Shown here one piece after another: positions 54,730-64,000 of a DNA stretch of 64,000 bases. This DNA is from Diploptera punctata (taxonomy: Eukaryota; Arthropoda; Insecta; Blattodea; Blaberidae). The stretch lies in assembly GCA_030220185.1 (NCBI GenBank), contig JASPKZ010003844.1, positions 186,001-250,000 on the forward strand, given 5' to 3'. Below the pieces are notes generated by a model that was given only the letters and a program-made list of their open reading frames with translations, was not told the DNA's origin and searched no databases. Within the stretch, counting starts at the first letter, position 1. Each line of letters opens with the position of its first letter. The position numbers and the translations under genes are program-made.

Positions 54730-55045
54730 TAGATGAACAGACAGGTGAATGGAGAAGACTGCATAACAGTGAATTACATCCTGTTTATAGGAAGCCAGAT
54801 ATAATGAGAACAGTTAAGTCTCGTAGACTGCGATGGGCAGGACATGTTGCACAAATGGGGAATGAAAGACGTACATGGAAGCTTCTTGTAGGAAAACCAG
54901 AGGGAAAACGCCCAGGTGTTGGACCAAGAATGAGGTGGGAGAATAACATTAACTATGATTTGAGGGAAGTAGATTGTACAGGGGATGATTGGCTCAGGAT
55001 AGGACTATAAACCTAAGGGTTCAATAGTGCCATCGAGTTAGTTAT
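54730..55045 (+). pseudogene. LINE group 1, 3' fragment
   Basis: Frame 54804-55010 reads RRLRWAGHVAQMGNERRTWK, LLVGKPEGKRPGVGPRMRWE, then DLREVDCTGDDW. A short deletion precedes the 3' end GTGCCATCGAGTTAGTTATG. Confidence 0.75.
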
Positions 55046-55194
55046 GTAGGCTATATAGCATATAATAAAATCTCATTTGGATTTTACAATAAATTTGGAG
55101 GCAGACAACATCGAATGTGTCAACGCGGGTCCTAAAAAAAGTAATACATAAAATAGGCATTTTCTACTTATAAATGTTCAATTTAGGCATTTAT

Positions 55195-55550
55195 GTGATG
55201 AACAGACATGTGAGTGGAAAAAATAACATAATAGTGAGCTACATGGCATGTATAGAAAGCCAAATATAATAAAACCAGTTAATACTCGTAGATTGCGATG
55301 GGCAGGACATGTGGCACGAATGAGGGAATTAAAGAGATGCATGAAAGCTTCTTGTAGGAAAACCAGAAGGAAAACGCCCAGTTGGTAGACCAAGAATGAG
55401 GTGGGAGAATAATATTATACAGAATATGAGGGAAGTAGATTATACAGGAGATGATTGGAAAAGTTTAGCTCATGATTAGGATGTATGGAGAGCTTATGTC
55501 CGTGCGGCCATGAACCTACGGTTCGAAAGAGCCAGTGAGTTAGTTAGTTA
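55195..55550 (+). pseudogene. LINE group 1, 3' fragment
   Basis: Second fragment of the same region 150 nt downstream in the same orientation, ending GAGCCAGTGAGTTAGTTAGT. More diverged than its neighbour. Confidence 0.7.
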
Positions 55551-55659
55551 ACTATAAGAAACAGTCTTTATTTATAGATACTTTAAGAGCTAAGGTCTTA
55601 TAGCGCTAAGATGTGGGCTAAATGCTTTTTAAGTGTGTGTCATTTGTTTTCTGAATGTT

Positions 55660-56050
55660 TTTTTTCAAATGCCCCAGGTTTGTCTTTCGACATTCCTGGT
55701 TTCTCTCCTGGCATGGCGTACTTGTAACCCACTTCTGAAGTTGGGGCGCCTGAATGGCGGGGTTATGTTGCCCGATGATATGATGGGTGATGATGATGAT
55801 GATGATAATGCTGCGCCAGGAGAGTCCCTAATCCTAAGCTTAACCTAAGATGAATATGAATGATGATGATTGCGATGGCCATATGATTTCGGGGACAGTT
55901 TTGGGCCTGAAAGTTTTCCTGGCATTTGTCTTACAGGTGAGGAAAAACCCCGATAAAAACCTCACCCAGAAAAACTGTCCCGACCGGGGATCGAACCCGC
56001 GCCCGCTGCGTGACAAGGCAGCACGCTACCCCGAGACCACAGTGGTGGAC
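55660..56050 (-). repeat. Chimeric SINE: family B head joined to family D tail
   Basis: Inverse copy of the chimera at 8239-8632: D tail at left (GCCCCAGGTTTGTCTTTCGA), junction near 55850, B head at right (CGAGACCACAGTGGTGGAC). Confidence 0.8.
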
Positions 56051-56880
56051 GTTTTCTGAATATGTTTATTGACTTAATTTTGATATTATGAAACGGTGAT
56101 TACAATGAAAAGTATTCTGGAAAGAAATTAAAACCCAGAATTTGCTTTGATGATTGAGAAAAAGAAAACCTCTTGCGGTGATCTGATGATACGGTCAGGG
56201 GATCAGGACCGAGAAGCTCCAATTGAATCGCAAACCCTACCATCTGAGCTAGTTTGCTTGGTTGCAGGCCATATTACGATTGAGTTAGAAAAGCATAAGT
56301 GCTTTAACTACTAAAAAACACCGAAAACATTAACATTTGTTGTACTATCGAAAAAAAGGTGTTATATGAAGCTTGTTGCAATATACTGTATATTTTACTC
56401 GGGTACTTAGAGGTCAAAGGCTTGCATCTATTCTTCCTTATTTTCAATTGTATATTTACTAACGTAATAAAAGAGGAGCCAACTTTCCTTTAGAATAAAC
56501 TTAACCTCGTCATTTTGAATTGGCTAGGTGTGTTTTGACTGAATGAATAGGTACAAACAAAAACGCAGTGATGTCAGGGGTCATATTCACGACTTTCTAG
56601 AATTTAATAGTAAGACACATGTTTTTTTCCTAAATTGTATGATTAATAGCACCGACAGATTTCACATATATTAAGTAATAATAATCATTTACAGTGTTAA
56701 ATTGTTTAACATGAAAAAGTAACTACGAAGAAATTATTATTCACAAAGGTTATATATCATTTTTAAATTAAATATATTTTTAACATGAAATATAGTGTTT
56801 ATGAATATGTGTTTCCGAAAAAAAATAATAACTCATTGTACCGTCGAAACCAGAGGTTGATGACCATCCCCGTACTGACT
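56051..56880. other. No clearly recognised feature
   Basis: A possible decayed SINE head in inverse lies near 56190-56260 (CAATTGAATCGCAAACCCTA). Otherwise AT-rich. Confidence 0.3.
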
Positions 56881-56884
56881 AAAA

Positions 56885-57117
56885 ACTAACTAACTCACTC
56901 ACTTGCACTATCGAACCCTTAGATTCATGGCCGCCAGGACATAAGCTCTCCATACACCCCTACCTGATACATATTTTCCAACCATCCCCTGTATAATTCA
57001 CTTCCCCCAAATCATGACAATGTGATTCTCCCGCCTCATTCTGGTAAACCGACTGGACCCTTTCCCCTCTAGTTTTCTTACGTTTCCTGCTCCTTTACAG
57101 TTCCTCATTCGTACCAC

Positions 57118-57118
<1 letters not shown>
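56885..57118 (-). pseudogene. LINE group 1, 3' fragment
   Basis: CTAACTAACTCACTCACTTG (inverse tandem tail) to TTCCTCATTCGTACCACA, followed by an (AAT)n run to 57185. Confidence 0.65.
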
Positions 57119-57162
<44 letters not shown>

Positions 57163-57212
57163 GTAATAAAAATAATAATAATAATGCCTAAGTTTAAATA
57201 GTTATAATAAAA

Positions 57213-57536
57213 ATATCCATCCATCCATAGTAATTCTGCCCGAAGGCAGGTCCTTCGCTGCAATCATAGCATTTTCATGCTATGCTTGCAGCTTTACTAT
57301 GGAATTAGAGGTGTGGTAGCTTCCCGTTGCTTTCCACACCGGTGAAGGATGATGATGATAATGATAAGGATGATGATGATGGCCATATGATTTCGGGGAC
57401 CGTTTGGGCCTTAAAGTTTTCTTGACATTTGTCTTACAGGTGAGGAAAAACCCCGATAAAAACGCCACCCAGAAAATGTGCCCCGACCGGGGATCGAACC
57501 CGGGCCCGCTGCGTGACAAGGCAGCACGCTACCTTA
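57213..57536 (-). repeat. SINE family B, head end trimmed
   Basis: (ATCC)n tail at left, complete body, and box B (GGATCGAACCCGGG); the last roughly 15 nt of the head are missing. Confidence 0.85.
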
Positions 57537-57539
57537 AAA

Positions 57540-58184
57540 ATATATAAACGGAAATAAAAAAAAGTGTAATTGAATAAGATACTACATTAAAAGAAAGATA
57601 ATTATATAGCTAGGGACAATATTAAGGGAACGACCGGAGAACGAATCAATTTGCGGTGAAATATAAACATATGTAAAGCTGTATCAGATTTTCGAGAGAT
57701 ATACTGTTTTTGAATGAATAGGTTTTTCTATTATATATTTTTAAATTCATCGGTAGCAATTTTGTTTCTTAAGGGCAATATAGTTCATATTACAATAATT
57801 CTAATTATATTGAACGATTTTGAGCCGCTGCGCTGGGTTAAAATCACTACTCATACCGCTCATTTATCGCTTGGGAAAAGTAGGGCAATTGCATTAATTT
57901 TTGTAGAATTTAAATTGTGATAGAAACTTAATAGCTGTGCAGTGTTCTGAATTTTAACAAGAAATTCATGAAATGTTTTTAACTCTTAAAAAGCACTGAC
58001 ATTTACTCAAACATGCAAATTGTAGCACACTTTCTTTTCCCTCCAGAAATTAATTAACCTATTACTTTACATTATTAGTTGAATATTGTTTTTAAGAGAG
58101 TAAATTATTCGAAAATTTTCATTGCATTATTTTTTACTATTGACAATTTCATTGTTTGTTCTTATATTTTTATTTACCCTTATA
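57540..58184. other. AT-rich stretch, nothing recognised
   Basis: No repeat ends or coding motifs. Confidence 0.35.
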
Positions 58185-58186
58185 TA

Positions 58187-58730
58187 CACCGAGTCCCATT
58201 CAAACCTCCCACATTTTAATTACTCATAACTCTCAAAGTATGCGGAATTATGAAATGAGGTTGGCCTTAAAAGAAAGAGAAACTCAAAGAATTTTTGTTT
58301 TCATTGTTGCAGTTAAATTCATCTGTCGCATGTTGGACAATAATGACATAAAACAAAATGGCGACTCCTCAGCAACGAGCACAAACTGTTTTCTGGTATG
58401 CAGAGACGAAGTCGATAATTAGAGTGCAAAGAAATTGCCGGAGAGGATATGGAGGAAATGCACCTGATGGGAAGACCATTAAGGCATGGCTTGAGAAGTT
58501 TCTGGCGACTGGAAGCGTTAAAAAAGAATCACGAGGTGCTCGTACATGTGTTTCAGAAGAAAAGATTGAAGATATTAGTGCAGGATTTCAGAGAAGTCCA
58601 CAAAAATCAGTGTGTGGCGGTGAAAATTATTTGAGTTTCTGTTTCGTTTAATACCGGCCTCATTTCATAATTCCGCATACTTTATTAGTTAAGATTAATT
58701 AAAATGTGGGAGGTTTGAATGGACACCCTG
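58187..58730 (+). mobile_element. mariner-type element, internal deletion derivative
   Basis: 544 bp between TA dinucleotides, with terminal inverted repeats of about 75 bp (TCCCATTCAAACCTCCCACA on the left; its inverse on the right). It retains only the N-terminal part of a transposase. Confidence 0.85.
58358..58651 (+). pseudogene. mariner-type transposase N-terminus
   Basis: 97 codons: MATPQQRAQTVFWYAETKSI, GNAPDGKTIKAWLEKFLATG, SVKKESRGARTCVSEEKIED, then AGFQRSPQKS. This is the helix-turn-helix DNA-binding region found at the start of many insect mariner-like transposases. The frame ends in the terminal repeat; the catalytic domain is deleted. Confidence 0.8.
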
Positions 58731-58799
58731 TATTATATTATGAATATAACAATGATGAATGGAGTCTTATAACCAGAAAAAATAAGTTATAAATATAAA

Positions 58800-59220
58800 A
58801 TTCAATAGTGGGAAGTGCTGCCACATATGGAGCTGAAGTTTGGAAATTCAACAAAAACCTAGAACAAAAACTTATATCGATGGAAATTGATTTCATAAGG
58901 AGAACAGCACGATGTTCAAAATTAGAAAAGAAATATAAGAAATACTGTCATACGATAAAAAATGAATATTAGATATTCAATAGTAAATTATAAGATATAA
59001 GCACATGTACGACGAATGCAAGAAGAAAGGTTACCCATACAAACATTGGAATGGTGTCCACCTGGAAAAAGAAGGAAAAGAAGACATCGAAACTCGTGAA
59101 TGCAAGGAATTAGAACTGGTATGAGAACAAGTGGACTGGAGGGCATGGAGTGGATGGATAGAGACGAATGGAGAAAGAAAATAAAACTTTAGGCACAGAA
59201 AGATATCTAAATATTAAAAA
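58800..59220 (+). pseudogene. LINE RT C-terminal fragment
   Basis: AATYGAEVWKFNKNLEQKLI, SMEIDFIRRTARCSKLEKKY, then the shared GTACGACGAATGCAAGAAGA block and the 3' end TTTAGGCACAGAAAGATATC. Same group as 48435-48695; frame broken near 58970. Confidence 0.7.
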
Positions 59221-59260
59221 TCTGTATATAAATAAATATTATATTACCAAAATTATATAG

Positions 59261-59567
59261 AAAATTAAAATTATAATATAAAATTATAAAAATGTTATCT
59301 AATAGGACCGTCTCCTCAACTATGTAAACCATGAATTCTCTGTAGGCCTTTCGGGACTAGTCCCATAATCAGCAGAAGGAGAAAGAGACAGGTCTGTATC
59401 TACTAACCCTGAATGCAATACAGTAGTCACAGACCTATTTCTTCTCCTTCTGCTGATGATGGGACTAGTTCCGAAATTCCTACAGAAAATTAATAATAAT
59501 TTACAAAATTGAGGAGACGGACCTATTAGGTAACAATCTTATAATTTTATATTATAATTTTAATTTT
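59261..59567. repeat. Long palindrome with a hammerhead-like core in each arm
   Basis: Inverse arms 59261-59397 and 59430-59567 around a roughly 32-nt spacer. The right arm has CTGATGA, GGGA-CTAG-TTCC and GAAA (59453-59476) on the plus strand. The left arm has the equivalent on the minus strand (59349-59372) with CTGATTA and a perfect GGGA/TCCC stem. No protein remains. A further Penelope-type terminus is possible. Confidence 0.6.
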
Positions 59568-59599
59568 GTAACTAATACCTTAACCGGAATTTATCATGA

Positions 59600-60235
59600 T
59601 TTTTATTAATATTGACTCATGCCACAAATGCTAGTCAATGACCAATCACGTTTCAATGAATTTTGTTTTACAACTAATAACAGTCGTGTTTCAGCTCGCT
59701 CTTTATCGATTTCTCTTTATCAGCTCCTGCTTTTGTGATAAAGAAAGCTCCTCCTTTTTAATGTTCTGAACAGGTCAAAGCATTATTTTTCTCCAACAAA
59801 TACATTGAATATAGCAAATAATGAAAAGATTCTTTGATTTTACCGAGTTGTTTACTAAAAAAATAAATGAATAACCCGTAATGTTGATTATGATACATAG
59901 TTTGATGTGTTTCATTATTTCTCCACTTGGGTACATTCTTACAGTATTGCGATCTTATTTGGCAATAATATGATCTAGTTGCAGTGAATGAACATAACCT
60001 CACATTTCTGATTTGTTTTCAAACATCGCCGTTTACATTAAATACATAAATATTTTAAAATAACTATAGTTAAACAACGATTTGTGAGTAAACAGCTTAA
60101 TTTTATTCGTTAAATAGTCCTAACAAATGTCACTCTTGATTTCCAAATTCTCTAGATAAATTCACTCCTCACTTCGTGAGTCGTGAATTTATCGATAATT
60201 TGGAAATCACTCGTGGCATTACTTATGAAAAATAT
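59600..60235 (-). repeat. About 640-bp dispersed repeat, inverse copy
   Basis: Matches 49275-49925 from end to end, including the subterminal hairpin (about 60169-60199) and the terminal GTGGCATTACTTATG. Confidence 0.65.
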
Positions 60236-60239
60236 ATAT

Positions 60240-60530
60240 GCAAAATAAATATTAATATATTTAAAATTTGAACACATTAGAATGGTTCGTGGTACCAGTG
60301 TTAATAGAGGTTCTTTCGCAAGCTTACGCAATCAACAACATCGTAAGATTAATGGAAGACGATAATGTCATAATGTACTTGTCAGAATGTATGTAAGGGA
60401 GTATCCTGGCTATTAAATAAGTTTCTCACGGTATTATAGTCATGTATTGATTCACGATTCTAGTTGTCAGTGTCCCTTATGATGAATTTTAACAATAGCT
60501 TTAAAGTTGTGTATGGAATTCATCAATTGT
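60240..60530. other. Nothing recognised
   Basis: No repeat ends or coding motifs. Confidence 0.3.
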
Positions 60531-60785
60531 CGTGGTGTGGTCGTGTAGTTCTTATCTTAGTTTCCGGCGGCTTGGGTTTGATTCCCGGAGGGACAGGATA
60601 TATTAAAAAACTCCACATTGGGTATGAGTATTAATGCCCCTTGTCTTGAGCTCTCTTCGAGGATAACCTGACACACAGTGTAATCTACTGTGGTAGTGTT
60701 CCAATCAACAGGAGACCGTCCCAGAACACTGGGTTGTTGTATTTCACATAAAGGTGTAAATCCTACAAAAATAAAAGAGCATAAC
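60531..60785 (+). repeat. SINE family F (single copy in window)
   Basis: tRNA-like head GTGTGGTCGTGTAGTTCTTA with box B GGGTTTGATTCCCGG, body CTCTCTTCGAGGATAACCTG and end AAATCCTACAAAAATAAAAG. The start resembles the family E head; the body is different. Confidence 0.6.
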
Positions 60786-60791
60786 AAATTT

Positions 60792-60796
<5 letters not shown>

Positions 60797-60822
<26 letters not shown>

Positions 60823-60832
60823 TAGAGAGAGA
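60797..60832. repeat. (TA)n(GA)n microsatellite
   Basis: TA run followed by a short AG run. Confidence 0.9.
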
Positions 60833-60904
60833 GAATTTTTTTCAATATAAAAAAACAAAAACAAAAATCAACTTAAATATGTATTATTTAAGATGATCTG
60901 CATG

Positions 60905-61560
60905 ATGCTCTAAATTAGACAGGATCAGAAAAACTATTATCCGTAAAAAATGGATTTTAATGAAACAATTATACGATTTGTGGAAAATAAGCAATTACAA
61001 AGGTTTGGACACGTAAAGAGGATGAATAAAGATAGATTGAAAGTTAGGGGTCTGGAGTGTTTTCCAAATCGGAAGAAATGATGAGGGAGACCTAAGACGA
61101 CATCCATCCATAGTAATTCTGCCCGAAGGCAGGTCCTTCACTGCAATCATAGCATTTTCATGCTATGCTTGCATCCTTACTAGGGAATTGTAGGTGTGGT
61201 AGCTTCCCGTTGCTTTCCACACCGGTGAAAGATGATGATGATGATGATGACAAGGATGATCATGATGATGGCCATATGATTTCGGGGACCGTTTAGGCCT
61301 TAAAGTTTTCCTGACATTTGTCTTACAGGTGAGGAAGCCCCGATAAAAACCTCACCCAGAAAAACTTCCCCGACCGGGGATCGAACCCGGGCCCGCTGCG
61401 TGACAAGGCAGCACGCTACCTCGAGACCACAGCGGTGGACTAAGACGACATGTTTAGAGGGAATTATGAATTTATAGGATGATGACTGGAAGCATAGAGA
61501 TGGATGGAGGAAGAGAATCAAAACGTAATATTGGGCACAGGAAGATGTATACATTTAAAA
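60905..61560 (+). pseudogene. LINE RT C-terminus interrupted by a SINE
   Basis: Left part includes a QRFGHVKRMNKDRLKVRG-like segment; the sequence resumes after the SINE and ends TATTGGGCACAGGAAGATGT. Frames are broken. Related to the 58800 copy by its 3' end. Confidence 0.65.
61103..61440 (-). repeat. SINE family B, full-length with target duplication
   Basis: Flanked by TAAGACGACA (61093-61102, 61441-61450). Tail (ATCC) at left, head GACCACAGCGGTGGAC at right. Inserted into the LINE. Confidence 0.9.
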
Positions 61561-61561
61561 T

Positions 61562-61705
61562 TGTCCGTCCCCGTGGCGTAGTCGGTAGAGTCCCTACCTT
61601 CCGCTTCGGCGACCCGGGTTCGATTCCCGACGGGGTAGGGGATTTTAAATCTCCACCTTGGGTCTGGGTGTGTGTCCTGTCTTGTGTTTGTATGTGTGAA
61701 TAAGA
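61562..61705 (+). repeat. SINE family E, first of two
   Basis: Head GTGGCGTAGTCGGTAGAGTC, box B CGGGTTCGATTCCCG, end GTGTGTCCTGTCTTG. Confidence 0.8.
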
Positions 61706-61750
61706 TAAGAAGGTTTAACAAAGGTAAAACGAAAAGGATGAACAGTTTTT

Positions 61751-61897
61751 TGTCCGTCGCTGTGGCGTAGTCGGTAGAGTCCCTACCTTCCACTCCGGCG
61801 ACCCGGGTTCGATTCCTGGCGGGGTAGGGGATTTTAAATCTCCACCTAGGGACTGGGTGTGTGTGAACTGTCCTTGTGTCTATGTGAGAATTAAAGA
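61751..61897 (+). repeat. SINE family E, second of two
   Basis: Near-identical unit 190 nt downstream in the same orientation; box B CGGGTTCGATTCCTG. Confidence 0.8.
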
Positions 61898-61985
61898 AAG
61901 TTAACTAACAGATAAAACAAACAAAGGAAAAGGCAAAACAATAAGGAAAACCAGTAAAAAACCTGATAAATAAATATTAGTAACA

Positions 61986-62176
61986 GTGGAATGCAGGCTT
62001 TCACGGCCGGTAATCATGGTAATGAAAGATTCCGGGCTATGCAGTCGAGTCTACGACAGGGAAGCAACAGCTGGAAGCGCTCGCCACTGAAGATGCCCTC
62101 CGCAGTTGAGGGAGAAACGTCTGGAAGAAACGCCAGTTATAGACCACGGCCACATAGCCCGGAATCTTTTATTACC
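61986..62176. mobile_element. 191-bp Penelope-derived hairpin, type 1
   Basis: Flanked by a perfect 14-bp duplication AAATATTAGTAACA (61972-61985, 62177-62190). Tail at the left in inverse orientation (GCAGGCTTTCACGGCCGG); arms of about 24 nt (from 62018 and to 62176). The large loop holds the complete ribozyme-like core on the plus strand, opposite to the tail. Confidence 0.88.
62087..62121 (+). ncRNA. Hammerhead-like ribozyme core in short Penelope hairpin
   Basis: CTGAAGA (62087-62093), stem II CCCTC/GAGGG around CGCAGTT, GAAAC (62114-62118), GTC. One stem II pair present in the long element is lost (C to A before GAAAC). Confidence 0.5.
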
Positions 62177-62191
62177 AAATATTAGTAACAA

Positions 62192-62514
62192 CTACAAATG
62201 AAATATTTAAGCCTATGTCAAGATTGCTGTGAATGTTGTAATTAAAGAACTGACAAGATTGTTATTTGATTTAACTTCGTCAATTGTAAACGTCGGAGCG
62301 GGATGTTCTGAACCTAGAACATATTATGCTCTTCATATCCGAGGGTTCTGTAAAGTTCCATTTATGTCTATGATGCAGGATTTTTAAAATGTTTAACTTT
62401 TACTCCCAAGAAAGCAACGTACTCGAATTTATCTTATACGAAACACTGTATTGACAATGATGGGATCAAAACCGTAATTATCGATTCAAGAGTAGGGAAT
62501 GACCAAATAGTATA
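62192..62514. other. Nothing recognised
   Basis: Possible decayed coding debris, no motifs. Confidence 0.3.
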
Positions 62515-62575
62515 CATTTATTTATTTATTTAGCCTGGCCTTCTGTTTCACTCACCAGGAAAAACTTGGATTACT
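62515..62575 (-). repeat. LINE group 5, short 3' end fragment
   Basis: ATTTATTTATTTAGCCTGGC then CACTCACCAGGAAAAACTTG, with a short internal deletion relative to 63225. Confidence 0.55.
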
Positions 62576-62584
62576 TTTTTTTTT

Positions 62585-62840
62585 CCTTCAGGTTAGGTCA
62601 ATGCGACCTGTTCCGGTCTCAAGTCCATCGTTTCCTTGGCCGACCCAAAGACCTTTTTCCATGCGGTTTGTAGGCGTTGATCGTTTTGGGTAATCTTGTA
62701 TTGTCCATTCTGTCTAAATGTTCTTTCCATCGGTATTTGTGCTCTTCTAGTTTATCGAGTATTGAAAATATCTCCAGTTCATTTCTTATTGGCTCATTAT
62801 GTAATCTATCCATGCGTGTACAACCTTTTACGGATCTTAT
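62585..62840 (-). pseudogene. LINE group 2-like RT C-terminus
   Basis: Minus-strand frame 62619-62813: MDRLHNEPIRNELEIFSILD, YRWKEHLDRMDNTRLPKTIN and KRSLGRPRKRWT. Ends with AGACCGGAACAGGTCGCATT like the other group 2 tails. Confidence 0.75.
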
Positions 62841-63209
62841 GTTACATCCAAATACAATATTTACAATACCATTAGATACTAAACGATTATCTGACCAAAC
62901 TGAACAATAATAAAAATAAGATCTAATAATACAATAGAATTAAAGACAATTAAAGTTAAAACTAATAATATAATATGAAAAGGAAGAACAACTCGCATCT
63001 ACTATACAAAATAAATGAATAAAAACAAAGAAAGTAATAAACTGTAATGAATTTATCTATCGCTTATATGATTGGCCTATATAAGACATTAGGTACTGAT
63101 AAATCTAGAAACTTAAGATCTACAAGAACAAACCTAGTGTATTGCAGTATATTAGATCGATTGGAATTAGCTAATCTGTCTCATCTCATGTCCGTGTTTA
63201 TCATTTTAA

Positions 63210-63645
63210 GATTTAAGATTTTAAGATTTAAGATTTATTTAGCCTGGTGGAGTTAAGGCCATGTGGCCTTCTCTTCCACTCACCAGGACAAACATATATT
63301 ACATAAGAATATAACAATCTTAATTAACTCTAATATTAAACACTAAGTAAAAATTTGATCAAAAGATAATATCTAATATACATATTACGATCTATAATAC
63401 AACCAGTTAATATTAGTTAAAATTAAGACTAAAACTAATAATAAAATGTATACAAGCAAGACATATTAAATTGTCCCTGTCTAGTGTATATAAAAAACAG
63501 GAAAATAATGAGATATAGAAAACTAATTTTACGATTATACAATATTTAAAACAAAACAAATAAAAATATTTGTTATTCTTAATATTATTATATTAATTAA
63601 ATATATTAATATTGCTAAAAGAATACTATCAGTGAGGTGTATAAG
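63210..63645 (-). repeat. LINE group 5, 3' untranslated region
   Basis: Tail of (TTTAAGAT)n units at 63210-63232, then GGTGGAGTTAAGGCCATGTG and AT-rich 3' UTR. Nearly the same as 45492-45925. Confidence 0.8.
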
Positions 63646-63999
63646 TCAGTTTGTTATTAAATAATTCTTTAGTTTGTTTTTGAAGGATGTTATAGTTTGA
63701 CAGTCTCTGACATAGGGTGGAAGGGAATTCCATGTTTTGGTAAGTGACACCGTAAAAGATAATGAATAATATACAGTGTGATGAGGCGGGATATAAAGGA
63801 CAATGTGCTGATGGGATCGAGTGTCAAGATTATGTGTGTCGGACAGTCTGATGAAGCGGCGTGATAAATAATTAGGCGATGATGTGTGAAGTATTTTATA
63901 GAGAAGGGATAGGGAATGGACAGTTCTACGATCTCTTAGACGAAACCACGATAATTGTTCCAGGGACGGTGTAACATGGTCAAATTTGCGAATACCACA
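63646..63999 (-). CDS. LINE group 5 reverse transcriptase C-terminus, running off the window
   Basis: An uninterrupted minus-strand frame from the window edge to TGA at 63646-63648 (about 117 codons). It reads GIRKFDHVTPSLEQLSWFRL, RDRRTVHSLSLLYKILH, SPNYLSRRFIRLSDTHN, then TKTWNSLPPYVRDC and SFKNKLKNYL. The 'WNSLP' block with an FK-x-LK-YL ending is the usual polymerase terminus of Jockey/CR1/I-like LINEs. No start is inside the window because the protein continues beyond 64000. This is one of the few frames here without a stop. Confidence 0.8.
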   Translation of the reverse strand, partial: CGIRKFDHVTPSLEQLSWFRLRDRRTVHSLSLLYKILHTSSPNYLSRRFIRLSDTHNLDTRSHQHIVLYIPPHHTVYYSLSFTVSLTKTWNSLPPYVRDCQTITSFKNKLKNYLITN

Positions 64000-64000
64000 A

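Overview
The window reads as intergenic, repeat-packed DNA from a large, AT-rich arthropod genome, most likely an insect. That placement is inference: it rests on the density of insect-type LINE, mariner, hAT and tRNA-derived SINE copies, on (TA)n and (AAT)n microsatellites, and on the absence of bacterial gene structure. I found no intact host gene, rRNA, convincing functional tRNA or CRISPR array. Almost every long reading frame is a mobile-element relic.

Layout. 0.4-5.8 kb: old SINE, two antisense LINE 3' ends and a Penelope-type hairpin. 6.9-10.2 kb: a relic of an unclassified multicopy element, a chimeric SINE and LINE pieces. 11.3-12.2 kb: an element with internal tandem repeats. 13.3-15.5 kb: a cluster of (TA)n-flanked repeats, each carrying a tRNA-like cassette, several in inverted pairs. 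16.7-19.2 kb: LINE debris and a SINE. 19.6-20.7 kb: a decayed mariner with terminal repeats. 22-28 kb: LINEs, SINEs, a fold-back. 28-34.7 kb: the most informative part, with two small Penelope-derived hairpins, a hAT element with an 8-bp target duplication, and a 1.96-kb Penelope-like element (RT plus GIY-YIG endonuclease) bounded by about 650-bp inverted repeats and an 18-bp target duplication. 35-38.5 kb: nested LINE/SINE and a second, older Penelope relic. 39-48 kb: LINE/SINE debris, a GC-rich tandem-repeat island, tRNA-like cassettes and a palindrome. 48-64 kb: more of the same, two further Penelope-type hairpins, a mariner deletion derivative and a clean LINE reverse-transcriptase end leaving the window.

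The unifying theme is a population of Penelope-like element (PLE) termini. One long element encodes RT and endonuclease. Four short units (178-191 bp) consist of little but inverted arms, a small loop and a one-sided tail, and each has its own 10-15 bp target duplication, so they moved as units. Several loops carry hammerhead-ribozyme-like cores ending in GAAAC-GTC. Hammerheads in PLEs are known; the short palindromic units, and the flipping of the ribozyme-bearing loop relative to the tail, are the part I would follow up.

The LINEs (at least five groups) presumably supplied the machinery for the SINEs. The insertions are nested, so relative ages can be read: hairpin into hAT, hairpin into LINE, SINE into LINE.
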